Of a stretch of DNA of 64,000 nt, positions 1-10,849 are shown piece after piece. The DNA lies in assembly GCF_902806685.2 (NCBI RefSeq), contig NC_048545.1:13291926-13355925 (forward strand), read 5' to 3'. Under the pieces are notes generated by a model that worked only from the letters and a program-made list of their open reading frames with translations, did no database searches and was not told where the DNA came from. Source of the stretch: Maniola hyperantus. Taxonomy: Eukaryota > Arthropoda > Insecta > Lepidoptera > Nymphalidae. Numbering within the stretch: position 1 is the stretch's first letter; each line of letters starts with the position of its first letter. The position numbers and the translations under genes were made by a program.

Positions 1-428
1 AAATACACCTGAGTCGAGAATTTATTCCTTTGGAAGCATTGATGTTGGAAAGGTTTGGAAGCATTGCTTAGTACAGTATTTCTTAGTTATAAAGGTAAAT
101 TAACCTAGCCGTGCCTAAAACGCCAGTACGACTATAGTCTCTTAGCGTAAGCGAGCTGAGGTGAGATCTTCACACTGATTAACCTAGTTTGGTAGGTACA
201 CTCGCTGTGAACACAGTGGACCTTAGATAACACAGAATCCTATTCTTCGTAGTGCGCTTCAAACAAATGTAGTTTGACTTAAAATTCTGAAAATATATCT
301 CTAATAAAAAAAGGTGAAGGTAAATTGGAGACTATTAATCGTGGATATTTATATTTCTTTAAATTGTAATGTCCGTGTTCTTTTTTAATTATGAGTACCT
401 AAGTAATGTTTTACTCTTATGTCCATAT

Positions 429-664
429 CTTATGTCCGTGACTTCGACCGCGTGGATTATGATTTTTGAAAATCCTATAGGAGCTCTTTGATTTTCCTCA
501 ATAAGTATCTCTACGTCTTATATACTTAGGTCTTTAACTGTATAGTTTTGCATGAATAACAGTATTGTTATTCATGCAAAAATATTATCACGTTCCGTTG
601 CTCCGTTGCGTCGTGATAAACAAATGAACAAACAACCGCCCTTTCACATTTATAATATGGGCAG
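429..664 (-). mobile_element. Helitron-like H1 remnant, minus strand
   Basis: GTCCGTGACTTCGACCGCG, TTGATTTTCC, a GTTGCTCCGTTGCGTCGTGA region and TTTATAATATGGGCAGG appear in H1 order with considerable decay. An internal hairpin (GCATGAATAACAGTATTG) lies near 550. Confidence 0.45.
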
Positions 665-1340
665 GTACCTAGTGATTTTTGCTGTAAGCTTAAACCTAAA
701 GATTAGGTAAGTACAAAGTGGAAAGTAAGTACAAATAAATCGCGAGGTATCGGCCCGGGAACTCTCCCATTTAAATGCTAATGCTGTCGCCTGACCCGAC
801 TACCGCACTGCTATAATATGCCTACTTATCTGGTATATGTAATTATATACCTTCTATATACATGACTTATCTGACAGAAAGACATTCTTACACAACTTTT
901 TACCAGCATATTTTTTTACTGATGCTCAAAACACAAACTTTTTAAAGTCCTAATGAAAGGTTTCGGAGCTGAAGGACGGAACTCCTAAATCAATCAATGG
1001 GAAAACAATGGCGATCAGTGTAGTAGCTTAGGTAGCTTAATAACAAGAAAAAAGTTTTCAAAAAAACTCCAATCGCCGTTTGCACTGCATATTTTTCAGC
1101 CCACACATGGATCAAACATACGCTCATTTTGGCCTTCGCCGCAGTCGGGTGAAAAGTACCTATACTTTTAGAACTCTAATAATACATAAAATGTTTTCAT
1201 TAAATCCTTATTAGTAACAGGTTCAATTTCGCCAAAAAAATCTTACTAAGTATTTCTCAGTTCAATTCAATACGGGCAGAGGCGGATTTGCAGTCTTGGC
1301 CGCTCTAGGCCCCAGGCCAGAGCCGCCCCTTTCCCAGCTC
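664..1340. other. No gene seen
   Basis: AT-rich sequence with no ORF of note and no repeat I can name; 1290-1345 has a GC-rich piece (GCCAGAGCCGCCCC) and an H2 fragment starts at about 1360. Confidence 0.5.
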
Positions 1341-1540
1341 TCATCATATTAAAGACCACACGAATTTCAAACCCCTATTTCACCCCCTTAGGGGTTAAAT
1401 TTTCAAAAATCCTTTCTTAGCGGATTCTATAATAGCTATCTGCATTCCAAATTTCAGCCCGATCCTTCCAGTAGTTTGAGCTGTGCGTTGATAGATCAGT
1501 CAGGGCGCGTGAATAATTCTCAATCGCATGCTGTATCTTG

Positions 1541-1829
1541 TACCCGTAGTACAAGATTTTACGTCTCACCAAACGAAACCAAATTCGAGAGTCGAAATAC
1601 TTCCGCATTACAGTAAAATGGACCTAAACTACCTTGAATTGAAGTCAAATATTCAATGCCACTGATTTTAATTTCGCAATGTTTCCGCTTGGAGCGCTGG
1701 CTGTAGAAGTGTAGACAAACTTGAGCTTTAAAACAAGGCATTTAAGATCCAGTTTACTGTAACGCGGAAGTATTTCGACTCTCGAATTTGGTTTGGTTTG
1801 GTGAGACGTAAAATCTTGTACTACGGGTA
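1541..1829. mobile_element. TIR MITE, family T
   Basis: Terminal inverted repeats of about 65 bp: TACCCGTAGTACAAGATTTT at the left matches AAAATCTTGTACTACGGGTA at the right, and both continue through the CTCGAATTTGG / CCAAATTCGAG part. The unique centre contains TTCCGCTTGGAGCGCTGGC. A second, more diverged copy in the opposite orientation is at 50261. Confidence 0.7.
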
Positions 1830-1893
1830 CAGCAGTGGCACTATGCGCCGTGCTACTATTGTCTGCATAATCTAAATATGCATGCAATCACAC

Positions 1894-1993
1894 ACTCCCA
1901 CTTACACACACACACACATACACACACGCACACACACACATAAGCACACACTCACACACGCATACACACACACACACACAATCATACACACAC
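1894..1993. repeat. CA microsatellite
   Basis: About 100 bases of imperfect (CA)n with ACAT and ACGC interruptions. Confidence 0.85.
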
Positions 1994-2284
1994 TGTTGTA
2001 ATTTTATTTTATTATTGTATATACCTACATTTATTCTAAATCTATTCTGTTAAAATAGTTTAATTATAATTTTAAGTAGGTAATCTCTTTTGGCCTTCTG
2101 TTATACCTAGATTTAAATTTAAATAATAATTATGTATTTACGCTGTTGATTACTTTCAAATAAACAAAATAAAAAATAAAAAATAAATCACCCCTGTGTC
2201 TCGCGTCCTAACTCCTAATGCCCCAAGCTTTTATAATACGAATATCACTACCTCACTACCCCTATCACTACCACTGTTGTAAAT

Positions 2285-2440
2285 CTGAAAGTGTGTTTAT
2301 TAGTTCGTTTGTTGGTTTGTTGGTTTGTCCTTCAATAACGTCGCAACGGAGCAACGGATCGACGTGATCTTTTGCATGGGTATAGTTTAAGACCTGGAAA
2401 GAGACATAGACATATATACTGAAATACCCGTAAAATCAGA
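2285..2440 (+). mobile_element. Helitron-like H1 fragment, 5' part
   Basis: GAAAGTGTGTTTATTAG, a short GTTGGTTTGTTGG repeat, then CAACGGAGCAACGG and TTTTGCATGGGTATAG follow the H1 5' half. The 3' half is missing. Confidence 0.45.
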
Positions 2441-2526
2441 GCATTCCAAAGAGTGTAATGAATAATCATTATCACTATTATATTCATAAAACATCACTAT
2501 TTATTATTTATATTTATTATATATAT

Positions 2527-2830
2527 TCTAGCTGATAGCTTAGTGATTAGGACGTCCGCCTTCTAATCTGAGGTCGGGGGTTCGATCCCGGACATGCACC
2601 TCTAACTTTTCGAAATTATGTAATTAAATATCACTTGCTTTAACGGTGAAGGAAAACATCATGAGGAAACCTGCATGCCTGAGGCCCCATAATGTTCTCA
2701 AAGGTGTGCGAAGTCTACCAATCCGCACATGGCCAGCGTGGTAGACTATGGCCAAAACCCTTCTCACTCTGAGAGAAGACCCGTGCTCTGTAGTGAGCCG
2801 GCAATGGGTTGATCATGATAATGATGATGT
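2527..2830 (+). mobile_element. tRNA-derived SINE (S1), complete
   Basis: The head is tRNA-like, with an A-box-like TAGCTTAGTGATTAGGA and B box GGTTCGATCCC. The body has AAGGAAAACATCATGAGG and CAATCCGCACATGGCCAG, and the tail is ATGATAATGATGATG. The GAT-type tail is the same as the RTE 3' end in this window, so RTE enzymes are the likely mobiliser. Confidence 0.7.
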
Positions 2831-2984
2831 TCTTCTTTCAGGTAAGTATCTTTCAGCTGGTAGATAGATAGATGTACAGATAATGTGCTGCGCTGTACCT
2901 GATTGTAGTTTGACTTTTTTTAAAGTGCCTATATCTACTATCTGCTGCCCGCGACTTCGTCTGCATGGATTTAGGTTTACTTTT

Positions 2985-3115
2985 TTTTATACAGATACAA
3001 TATCGCCTTTGACTACAATCTCAATTGGTGGTACGCATACCCCTTTCGTTTCTACACGGCATCGTACGTAAGATGGTATAGCCACGGCTGAAGCCTCCCA
3101 TGCAGACAAAACTAC
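2985..3115 (-). mobile_element. SINE (S3) remnant
   Basis: TTTGACTACAATCTCAATTG, TTCTACACGGCATCGTACG and GAAGCCTCCCATGCAGAC follow S3 order on the minus strand with a large internal deletion. Confidence 0.45.
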
Positions 3116-3247
3116 TTTTATGCCCCTAATGGCCGAAATCTGTCGATACGTTACCGTTGTTATATTTTGTTCAAATTGTAGGGTCTCTTTTGGACAAATA
3201 AAAATGTCGCTAACTACAAATTATTTATCCACAGACAATACATACAG

Positions 3248-3414
3248 ATAGCTGATGTACGCGTGAGTTTAAAATCCCGTGGGGACTGTTTGATTTTCCG
3301 AGATAAAAAGTAGCATATGTCACTCTCCAGCCCTTTAACTATATCCATGCAAAAAATAACGCTCCAAAGGACAAGCCAATAAACCAACAAACAAACACAC
3401 TTTCGCTTTTAAAA
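3248..3414 (-). mobile_element. Helitron-like H1 element, minus strand, decayed
   Basis: GCTGATGTACGCGTGAG, GATTTTCCGAGATAAAAAG and CACTCTCCAG blocks, ending in AACACACTTTCGC, in H1 order on the minus strand. Confidence 0.5.
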
Positions 3415-3437
3415 CACACATACATACTTAAATAAGT

Positions 3438-3595
3438 AAGATATTGTACATCGAGCTTCAAAAAGGGATCGTAGAGCGTTGTCTCTGTCACTCATACGTA
3501 TGTGACGTTTTGTCGGTCTTGATGACAGAGACAACGCTCTACGAAACCGCTATCTCTTTCCAAAGGTCGATGTCTAATATTTTCTGCCGGGTACA
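3438..3595. mobile_element. Foldback MITE, family F, left tip missing
   Basis: Inner arms (GTAGAGCGTTGTCTCTGTC and GACAGAGACAACGCTCTAC) and the right end TTTTCTGCCGGGTAC are present. The left tip is cut before the CAGTACG block. Confidence 0.6.
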
Positions 3596-4040
3596 TGAAA
3601 TGAACCCTGAAAACGACATTATACTCCTTTTTTGGGCAACCGTGTAAATAAATAGTAAAAAGTCTGTAGCATATCGTAGCGGCGTAGCTTCGACGCTACG
3701 CTGGCTGACTGTGTAGTCAGTCGCGCGATGCAATGAGCCGGCAAATCCTGATTGCCTTCAGTCAATTTTTGTCTGGTTGACCTAGCACTGGAAAAAAATA
3801 ACGAAAGTCTTTCTTATTAATTATTACTTGTTTACTCGTATTGTTATTTGAATCCATACTTTCTTAATAATATTAAAAATGCGAAAGTTTGTATGTCAAT
3901 CTGTCTGTTTCCAATTATTAAAAAACTAATTTTAGGTAGACATGTAACTAATTTTGCTTGAAATTTGAAAGTTCTGTCTGTTTTTAAAGGCTTACAATTT
4001 ATCATACAAATATTAATTGGAGTAATAAGTTTTTATATAG

Positions 4041-4226
4041 GTAGTGTGTGTATGTTTGTTACACTTTCACGCAAAAACAACTGTACGGATTTGGCTGAAA
4101 TTTAGAATGGAGATCGATTTTACCTTGGGTGAACACATAGGCTACATTTAAATTATCCATGGTTTCTGCGGGATTTTTTAAACATATTATTATATTCACG
4201 CCGATGAATACGCAGGCATCATCTAG
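4041..4226 (+). mobile_element. Helitron-like H1 element, 5' end decayed
   Basis: GTGTGTATGTTTGTTAC and CACGCAAAAAC at the left resemble the complete copy at 18409; the right end is CAGGCATCATCTAG followed by T. A separate 5' end fragment (AAAATGCGAAAGTTTG) lies just before, at about 3868-3925. Confidence 0.5.
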
Positions 4227-4543
4227 TAAGTACTAAAGTTATTTATGATAGATAATGTAATATTATACATTAGAAAAAAAAATAGCATGTAACATACATA
4301 TTATAATAATGAATGACAAGCTGAAAAAAAAACGTAGCTGTTGATTCTCGTCCAACAGAGCAAGGCAAAAAAAAAAAAAGAAAGCAAGCCATGTCAGCTA
4401 TAAAAGCTCTCCGATCATCATGTCGGAGTACAAAAAAAAGCGGACATACAAAAAAAAAGTTATTTATGAGTTTAGTGTACCTAAGCTTTCCCAATTTATG
4501 TGATAATGATAAATATGACGGACTGATAATTTTCTGTTTTTAG

Positions 4544-4617
4544 GTGATTCGTGGTGGGCAGCGGACAACCACGGCGCAATCACACATGCTGACGATATGG
4601 TATTTTACGTATTTTAA
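4544..4617 (+). CDS. Candidate last coding exon of an unidentified upstream gene
   Basis: A polypyrimidine run ending in TTTTTAG (AG at 4542-4543) is followed by an open stretch that reads, after two bases completing a split codon, DSWWAADNHGAITHADDMVF and then YVF and a TAA stop at 4615. The first 50 bases have coding-like composition in a very AT-rich setting. An AATAAA signal starts 20 bases after the stop at 4638. Together these look like the terminal exon of a + strand gene whose other exons lie to the left. I do not recognise the protein, and I found no partner exon in 1-4500. It could also be a chance ORF or part of a non-coding 5' exon of the CUB gene. Confidence 0.35.
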
Positions 4618-4637
4618 CATATTTTTTATTTGTTCTT

Positions 4638-4643
4638 AATAAA
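4638..4643 (+). terminator. AATAAA poly(A) signal after the candidate terminal exon
   Basis: A canonical AATAAA sits 20 bases downstream of the TAA at 4615-4617 and is followed by a T-rich stretch near 4661. In AT-rich DNA this hexamer is common, so its value comes only from its position relative to the stop. Confidence 0.3.
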
Positions 4644-4701
4644 TGCTGTACATACTAATTTTTTTAAAGCTTATTTCGTGGTTTAACGACATATTTTAAT
4701 T

Positions 4702-4788
4702 TAGATAACGGGTACATACAAACCCGTGCAATTGGGTTGAAATATCGACAAATTAATTGTGGTATGTAGTGTACCTACCCGTTATCTA
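4702..4788. repeat. Short element with inverted ends TAGATAACGGGTAC
   Basis: TAGATAACGGGTAC at the left pairs with GTACCTACCCGTTATCTA at the right. The inside has ACCCGTGCAATTGGG as in 42881-42951. Confidence 0.5.
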
Positions 4789-5227
4789 CAAAAAATGCTG
4801 TATTTGTATTCAAATGAAATAGGTTGAACTTATGTAATTTATCCTAATCCAATGATTAAGACCAATGATTGCTACATCTATGATTATAATAGAGTAATTA
4901 CCATTTTCATCATGGTTCATAAATAATAATTATCACAAAACCCAAGAAGACTCTGTGATATTATAAATAGCATTAAATACAGCGCCATCTATATTTTCAC
5001 AATTGAACTATGTTATTACAGTTGCGAAGGTCTAGGTCTGTGTCGTCTCAAATGGGCGTACTTCGATATGAACCTAACTTTACGAGTACTACTAGTTTCA
5101 GCACCACCCAATAGATGGCGTTGTAATTGAAACTTTACATTTTAATAATGCACAGGTACAGGGGACGCTGCTTTGAAGTTTTTTTAATTAGGTTTCAAAA
5201 ATGTTAATTTCTGTAACAGGATACAGT

Positions 5228-5315
5228 ATGGCCGCGGCACATTGGCTCAACTCGCTCGGATACCTGTCGCTGTCGCTGCTATGTCTCCTCGCCACTACCC
5301 TTCAGGTCACAAGCG
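5228..5315 (+). CDS. Coding exon 1: start codon and signal peptide
   Basis: The ATG at 5228 opens 29 codons plus one base. The peptide begins MAAAHWLNSLGYLSLSLLCL and continues LATTLQVTS, a typical signal peptide: short polar start, Leu-rich core from about residue 10 to 25, then small residues suited to cleavage. The exon ends with a strong donor (GGTAAGT, GT at 5316). A CAG acceptor (AG at 5218-5219) lies nine bases before the ATG, so at least one non-coding 5' exon is probably upstream; I could not locate it. The single leftover G joins AG at 58485 to make Glu30, so the phase fits the CUB1 exon exactly. The link across 53 kb is inferred from phase and from the need for a secreted N-terminus; no transcript is available. 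Confidence 0.75.
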
Positions 5316-5422
5316 GTAAGTACCTACCTACCTATTTCAATTAGAATGTAAAAAAAAAGAAAATAATATATTATACTTAGTTAAGGTTATTATTCAGCAG
5401 TAAGTAATAGCAGTAAGTATAG

Positions 5423-5985
5423 CCTAATCTAAACATTAAATTTCCCAAATCTAAACACACTCGTATGTATTACTCGTACGTTTTTTTCATTTTTTATTCA
5501 GATATAAGCTAACCCTTGACTGTAATCTCACCTTTTATTATTTTCACAACCTTTAGGTATATTCGTTTGAAAGGAAGAAAGAAAAATGTCTACTAAAAAA
5601 AAAAGATTCCGACGAATTGAGAACCTCCTCCTTTTTTTGAAGTCGGTTAAGAATTGTGTTAGACATTAATAAATTAAAGTTCATGACTGTGATATTCGAG
5701 GAAATTCACCTAATCTACACATTAAATGCCCCAAATCTAAACACACTCGTAAGTATTACTCGTAAGTTTTTTTTATTTTTTATTCAGATATAAGTTAACC
5801 CTTGACTGCAATCTCACCTATTATTATTTTCACAACCTTTAGGTATATTCGTTTGAAAGAAAGAAAGAAAAATGTCTACTAAACGAATTGTTTGGAGATT
5901 AATACATTAAAGTTCATGACTGTGATATTCGAGGAAATTCACCAAATCTAAACATTAAATTCACCAAATCTAAACACAGTCGTAT
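5423..5985. repeat. Tandem duplication, about 2.2 units
   Basis: Unit 1 (5423-5708) and unit 2 (5709-5941) share AAATCTAAACACACTCGT, GATATAAG-TAACCCTTGAC and GTTCATGACTGTGATATTCG in the same order; a third unit starts at 5942 and is cut after about 45 bases. Unit 1 is about 53 bp longer because of an A-rich piece with GATTCCGACGAATTGAGAAC, a sequence also found at 54557. Confidence 0.7.
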
Positions 5986-6545
5986 AAAATTCAAGTAGCT
6001 CAAACTCTAGCGGTTTGACCACAGTACACTGTTCCACATGATTGTGGTTGAATAATGAAACAGATCTCCTGAAATAGACACTCCTACTAAAATATACTGC
6101 TGGCACCGTATTTTCCCGGACTTTATGGTAGGCAAGGTATAATAGATCGCCATAGCCTCCCACCCGACTACGCATAGACTATCAGTAGACTACGCTTTAA
6201 ATTGAAGTCGATAGCTGGATGGGTGACCGACTTCGAAGATCTGAATTTGGCATTTTAGTTCTGCAGTCACGGTTAATATTATACATGTGTCCGCTATAGC
6301 TAAACTTAACTGAAAACCGCTGCCGTGCCTATAGCGTACCGTAGCGTTATTGTCGTAGCTAATAACGGTTACCAGCTAACATCTATGACGAACCACCTGA
6401 CAACGCAACGCTGCCAACTGGCAACTGACAATGCATTGTTTGGTTTTTTGGTAACTAGAAACGCAATAATTATGCCTTCTCTTTCATTCTTTCACTGAAA
6501 GCTGAGAAGGAGCGGTTATTGGCTACTGGCTTAGTAACTAAGAAC

Positions 6546-6683
6546 TTGATAAACCAAAGCCGACCTTATCTCTATTACGCTAAGGCTTAACTGTACAAGT
6601 ACTTGTCCATTACACTTTGATCTATCAATCTTAATACAGTTACCCTTAGAGTAATAGAGATAAGGTCCTCTTTGGTTTATCAA
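6546..6683. repeat. Inverted repeat of about 40-bp arms
   Basis: TTGATAAACCAAAG ... CCTTATCTCTATTAC pairs with GTAATAGAGATAAGG ... CTTTGGTTTATCAA. Probably a foldback element remnant. Confidence 0.55.
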
Positions 6684-7105
6684 TCTTCGTGAAATGTTTT
6701 TGGTTAACTGGATTGTGGGAAACTATTCGTGCAGGCGTCCACTATAGTTTGACCTATGTCAATGATCATTATAATTAAACTTTGCTGCTATGAACTTAAG
6801 GTTGTGATTACTTCACGATATTCATGAAAGTAAAATTGGTTTTATTTTAGTGAATATGCGCGCGCTAGCTATACAGACGGTATTGATACGGCAGCTAGAG
6901 TTACTACTACGGAGACCGCTGCGCGTTGCGCATATTAAATTAGTTGAAACACAACTCTGATACCGATATTCGGCAACGGTTATCAATATTGGTATTGAAA
7001 CTAAATAACTGTTGATTAACCGTTGCCAGAAATAGCCAATAACGCCCATCTTTAGTTAATATTATTATCACGTACAGCAGCTGAATATAGGTACATACAC
7101 TACTA

Positions 7106-7256
7106 CAGTTCCCGGCAGGAAATGTTGTACATCGACCTTTAGAAAGAGATGTCTCTGTCGTTGAGACCGACAAAACGTCATATAGGTATGTGTGACAGAG
7201 ACAACGCCGAAATCTCATTCTAAAGGTCGATGTACAATATTTCTTGCCGGCTACTG
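7106..7256. mobile_element. Foldback MITE, family F
   Basis: Ends CAGTTCCCGGCAGGAAAT and TTTCTTGCCGGCTACTG, TA on both sides. One arm has lost the GTAGAGCG part, so the hairpin is uneven. Confidence 0.68.
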
Positions 7257-7572
7257 TACTAATAAGTAAGTATATAAACACGATATATCTTGCGAATTTA
7301 TGGTCTCTTGGGCAATATTATTCATTATTATGGCTAAAGAAGGGCTAAATCCTTTTATTAATCAAAGTAAGTGAAGGTATTATGGTACTTACTAATAATA
7401 TGTGCTCCCGTTGAATAGGTTAGGTAGGTACATCAACTAAATTATTTTTTGGAACGAACCATATTACTTAGGTACCATAAAATTAAAGGTATATTCGTAA
7501 ATTCCTTAATGTAATTAAATTTTAAGTATGCAGGTATCTTGTTTTCTGTGGCTTTTAATTATTAAGATAACT

Positions 7573-7696
7573 GCCGCACTCAGAGTCGCTTAATCATTAC
7601 TTAAGTTTAGTTAAAACGAGACAGAGTATATCTCTCACATAAATCTGTCTCGTTGTAACTCAATCTTAAGTTACGATTAGCGACTCTGAGTGCGGC
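7573..7696. mobile_element. Hairpin MITE
   Basis: GCCGCACTCAGAGTCGCTTA at the left and CGACTCTGAGTGCGGC at the right, with further pairing through AAAACGAGACAGAG / CTGTCTCGTT. A single copy in this window. Confidence 0.55.
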
Positions 7697-7852
7697 TGTA
7701 GGACTCTATCAAGAAGCAGATTCTATTGAAAAGTACCAGCAAGAAACTCCGTGTAGAAAAAATTACTTGTAGAAGCCTGTTATATAGCATGTAGGTCTGA
7801 GAGGATTGTAGCGTACATAGGTATTTATGTAGTTTTCGCGGATTATAGCAAA

Positions 7853-8066
7853 CTAACTTATGCTGGCGACTTCGGCCGCGTGGACTACACAAATTTCGGA
7901 CCCCTATTTTATCCCCTTAGGGAAGGAATTTTCAAAAATCCTTTTTTAGCGGATGTCAACGTCATAATAGCTATCTGCATGCCAAATTTCAGCAAGATCC
8001 ATTCAGTAATTTGAGCTGTGCGTTAATAGAGCAGTCAATCAGTCAGTCACCTTTTCCTTTTATATG
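7853..8066 (-). mobile_element. Helitron-like element, family H2, minus strand
   Basis: Read on the minus strand it has the H2 blocks (AAAAGGAAAAGGTGACTGAC, GCTGAAATTTGGCATGCAG, then GCGGCCGAAGTCGC near the 3' end). The terminal CTAG appears mutated (CTAA seen at 7853 on the + strand). A second H2 copy follows immediately at 8071 in the same orientation, giving a head-to-tail pair. Confidence 0.6.
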
Positions 8067-8070
8067 TTAA

Positions 8071-8273
8071 CTAGCTTATTCCCGCGACTTCATCCGCGTG
8101 GACTACACAAATTCAAACCCCTATTTTACACCTTTAGGGGTTGAATTTTGAAAAATTGTTTCTTAACGGATATCTACCTACGTCATAACGCTACGCCCGA
8201 TTAATTCAGTAGTTTGAGCTGTGCGTTGATAAATCAGTCAGTCAGTCAGTCAGTCACCTTATATAGATATAGA
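8071..8273 (-). mobile_element. Helitron-like element, family H2, complete, minus strand
   Basis: On the + strand the copy begins CTAG (after A) and ends GA (before T), the reverse complement of A-TC...CTAG-T. It contains a four-fold GTCA run near 8235 and the usual H2 interior. Confidence 0.65.
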
Positions 8274-8737
8274 TTATAATTTGACCCTGGGGCCATGGAG
8301 TCTTAGTGCAAAAAAAAATTTACGAGACATTTCACCGCGATTAATAGCCTCATCTGGTGACAGAAGGGCTGGCTCATTTTTTGCGCAACGGATCAGCCTG
8401 GCTGTCCAGCGCAGAAATGAAGCCAAGTTTTATTGTAATATTTTCAATTTAAGTATGTACTTTAAAAAAAATCGGTCAACCATCAAAGCAATTTCTTTAT
8501 AGTTTAAAGTTCTAAACTTGTTCAAGATAATCAAAAATTCGATCTATCTGGATCACTTCCACTAGTTTCTCCCTGAAACTAAATAAAAACCAACTGATCT
8601 GTAATGTCCCTGCACGCAAACCATAAAACATCATTAGCAACTTAAGATAGATACACACTTGAAACGTGACCCGACGGACGAAGCATCGCGTGTTTCATTG
8701 AAATATGTACGTTGCTACGTATGTTGCTACTGGGTAA

Positions 8738-9057
8738 GCGATAATAGCCTAGTGGTTACCTAAGAGTTTGGCCTCCTATTGGGGGTCTGGTATTCAATCC
8801 CGGGCATGGACCACTAACTTTTTGGATTTATGTGTGTTTTTAGTCTTAAATATCACTTGCTGCACTATTTATTCTCGTCCAGCAGAGCAAGGCAAAAAAA
8901 GAAAGCAAGCCATGTCAGCTATAAAAGGTCTCCGATCACAATTTGTGTTTGTGATTGTCGGAGGACAAAAAAGCGGACACATCAAAAAAATATCACTTGC
9001 TTTACCTAACGGTGAAAGAAAACATCGTGATGAAACCTGCACGCCCACAAAGTATTA
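8738..9057 (+). mobile_element. SINE (S1) interrupted by another repeat
   Basis: GATAATAGCCTAGTGGTTAC and TATTCAATCCCGGGCATGG form the tRNA head. The body resumes at ATATCACTTGCTTTACC near 8990. Between them (about 8866-8988) is a different repeat with AGCAAGCCATGTCAGCTATA and GGAC-rich hairpin sequence, also found at 4335-4455. Confidence 0.6.
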
Positions 9058-9507
9058 AGTGACACTAATGTCATCATAGTTATTATATCATGGGAGTTAT
9101 CAAGACGAAGATCTTTACAAATTCCCAGTTTTTCCTGTTTTACTTGGCGTTTGATGTACTTAGTTGTAACGCAGAACTGTCAAGATTTTGGATAATACCA
9201 TTTTGGTTTTCAATGTGCGAAATATTCTACTCAATACGCTGTCTATCGGATCGCGTTGCGTTTAAAAAACGTGTTTCTGTTTTTACCACACCATTCCGAA
9301 ACGAATTCACAATCTGAATCCTTATTGATCGTTGCCTGTTAAAAAGAGACGGGGAAAGTGCTTCCTGTAACCAGGACAGGGAGGGAAACTTCCGAGGACG
9401 GAGGTCCCAAAGAGAGTATCTAAATTTGTCTCGATAGATCGGCCAGTGGACTTTATTGGTATGATGCGGGTAAGATTTAATATGCTTTTAAATTCAATCT
9501 CAATAAT

Positions 9508-9575
9508 CAGCTAGGACATTGCGACTCTAAAATCAGAGTTCGAACTTTGATTTTAGAGTCGCAATGTCCTAGCTG
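9508..9575. repeat. Perfect 28-bp inverted repeat
   Basis: CAGCTAGGACATTGCGACTC (arm continues to 9535) pairs perfectly with 9548-9575, ending GCAATGTCCTAGCTG, with a 12-base loop. Perfection suggests a recent origin. Confidence 0.65.
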
Positions 9576-9735
9576 CGTCAAAACTCAAAACGCATTGATT
9601 AAGAGCTAGCGCGCACCACGGTGCGGTGATTTGCGGTGCGTTTTAAAATCCACGAATTTAAAAGTAAGTATCAAAATCCAGTGTGGAATAAATTCCGCAG
9701 TGTGCGCGCTTCTATAGGTATAGTTCTATAGTTCA

Positions 9736-9819
9736 CAGATTTTGCGGAAAAAACGTGCGGAAATTAACCGTGGTAGTAATTTCTAGTAATTTCCGTACGT
9801 TTTTTCCCTGCAAAATCTG
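9736..9819. repeat. Inverted repeat within a G/C-marked element
   Basis: CAGATTTTGCGG and AAAAAACGTGCGGAAATTA pair with TAATTTCCGTACGTTTTTT and GCAAAATCTG. GC-rich GCACCACGGTGCGG upstream (from 9612) may be part of the same element. Confidence 0.5.
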
Positions 9820-9920
9820 CGGGATTTTCATTGTAAAAAAAATCAGTGGGCATCTTCATAATGCATACTAACCCTTTGTGTTATACCTAATAATAAGACA
9901 TCTAAAGAGTGACTAAGATA

Positions 9921-9995
9921 GTGACAGAGACAACGCTCTACAAAGCTGAATTGTCATTCTAAAGGCCGATGTACATTTTTTTCTGCTGCGTACTG
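9921..9995. mobile_element. Foldback MITE, family F, one arm only
   Basis: Only the right arm remains: GTGACAGAGACAACGCTCTA to TTCTGCTGCGTACTG followed by TA. Confidence 0.55.
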
Positions 9996-10610
9996 TACAA
10001 AGTTTTATGACTGTCTCACTCATAAACGCCCAGCTCAAACTTTTCGCGCTAGAGAGCTGAAATTTTGCACAGAGGTTCCCTTTATAATATACCTAGACGA
10101 GGAATTCGGGCATACCCCGATAAACACGTGAACTAAGCCGTCATACATTATTATATATTTACAAGGGATAAGGCTGGATTTTACGGAAACCCCTTGGGGA
10201 CGAATCCACGGACGGTAGCTAGTTTTTATATACTTACTTAATATAATAGACCTTGTCAGAAGATAGGCTTTTAGCTGGACCAGCATTTTGAATGAATGAA
10301 AACTGAAGTTTAGCTATTCCGTCACAATCTTAGCAAACAGTTACAAGCTGTTATAAGAGAGCTTTCGTGGCTTTTGTGCGATGTTCCACACAAAGACGAG
10401 GCGCTGCTGAAAACTGCTCTTTATAAAGAATAGAATCTCGAAGGTTTTATTCAATATTACGGTCACAGCTTTTTCGTACACTACCGCAAACTTCCAGCCA
10501 TTATTGTTATTCATAACAGACTGTTCTTTGGAATTTCAAAAATTATTTCTTAGGACACCTTAGGCAATGAAGGGTAAAACATAGAAGATGTGTTTCTAAT
10601 ATGTAATTAG

Positions 10611-10845
10611 AAAAAAACCGGCCTAGTGCGAGTCAGGCTCGCGCAACGAGGGTTCCGTACTACAGTCGTATTTTTTCAACATTTCGCACGATAATTCAAA
10701 AACTATGATGCATAAAAATAAAAATAAATCTATTTTAGAATGCACAGGTGAAGCCCTTTCATATGATACCCCACTTGATATAGTTATCTTACTTCGAAAA
10801 TTTAAAATTGAGTCTGATTCGCACTTGGCCGGTTTTTTTTAATTC
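10611..10845 (+). mobile_element. Family G repeat, 5' part
   Basis: AAAAAAACCGGCCTAGTGCG to the TGATATAGTTATCTTACTTC block, then a second CGCACTTGGCCGGTTTTTT end in inverse orientation at 10825, so the copy is rearranged. Confidence 0.5.
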
Positions 10846-10849
10846 GGTT

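Noticed and set aside
2527..2600. Possible functional tRNA gene
   Set aside because: A and B boxes belong to the S1 SINE head, repeated at 8738, 34826, 37967 and 49660; no clean cloverleaf was traced.
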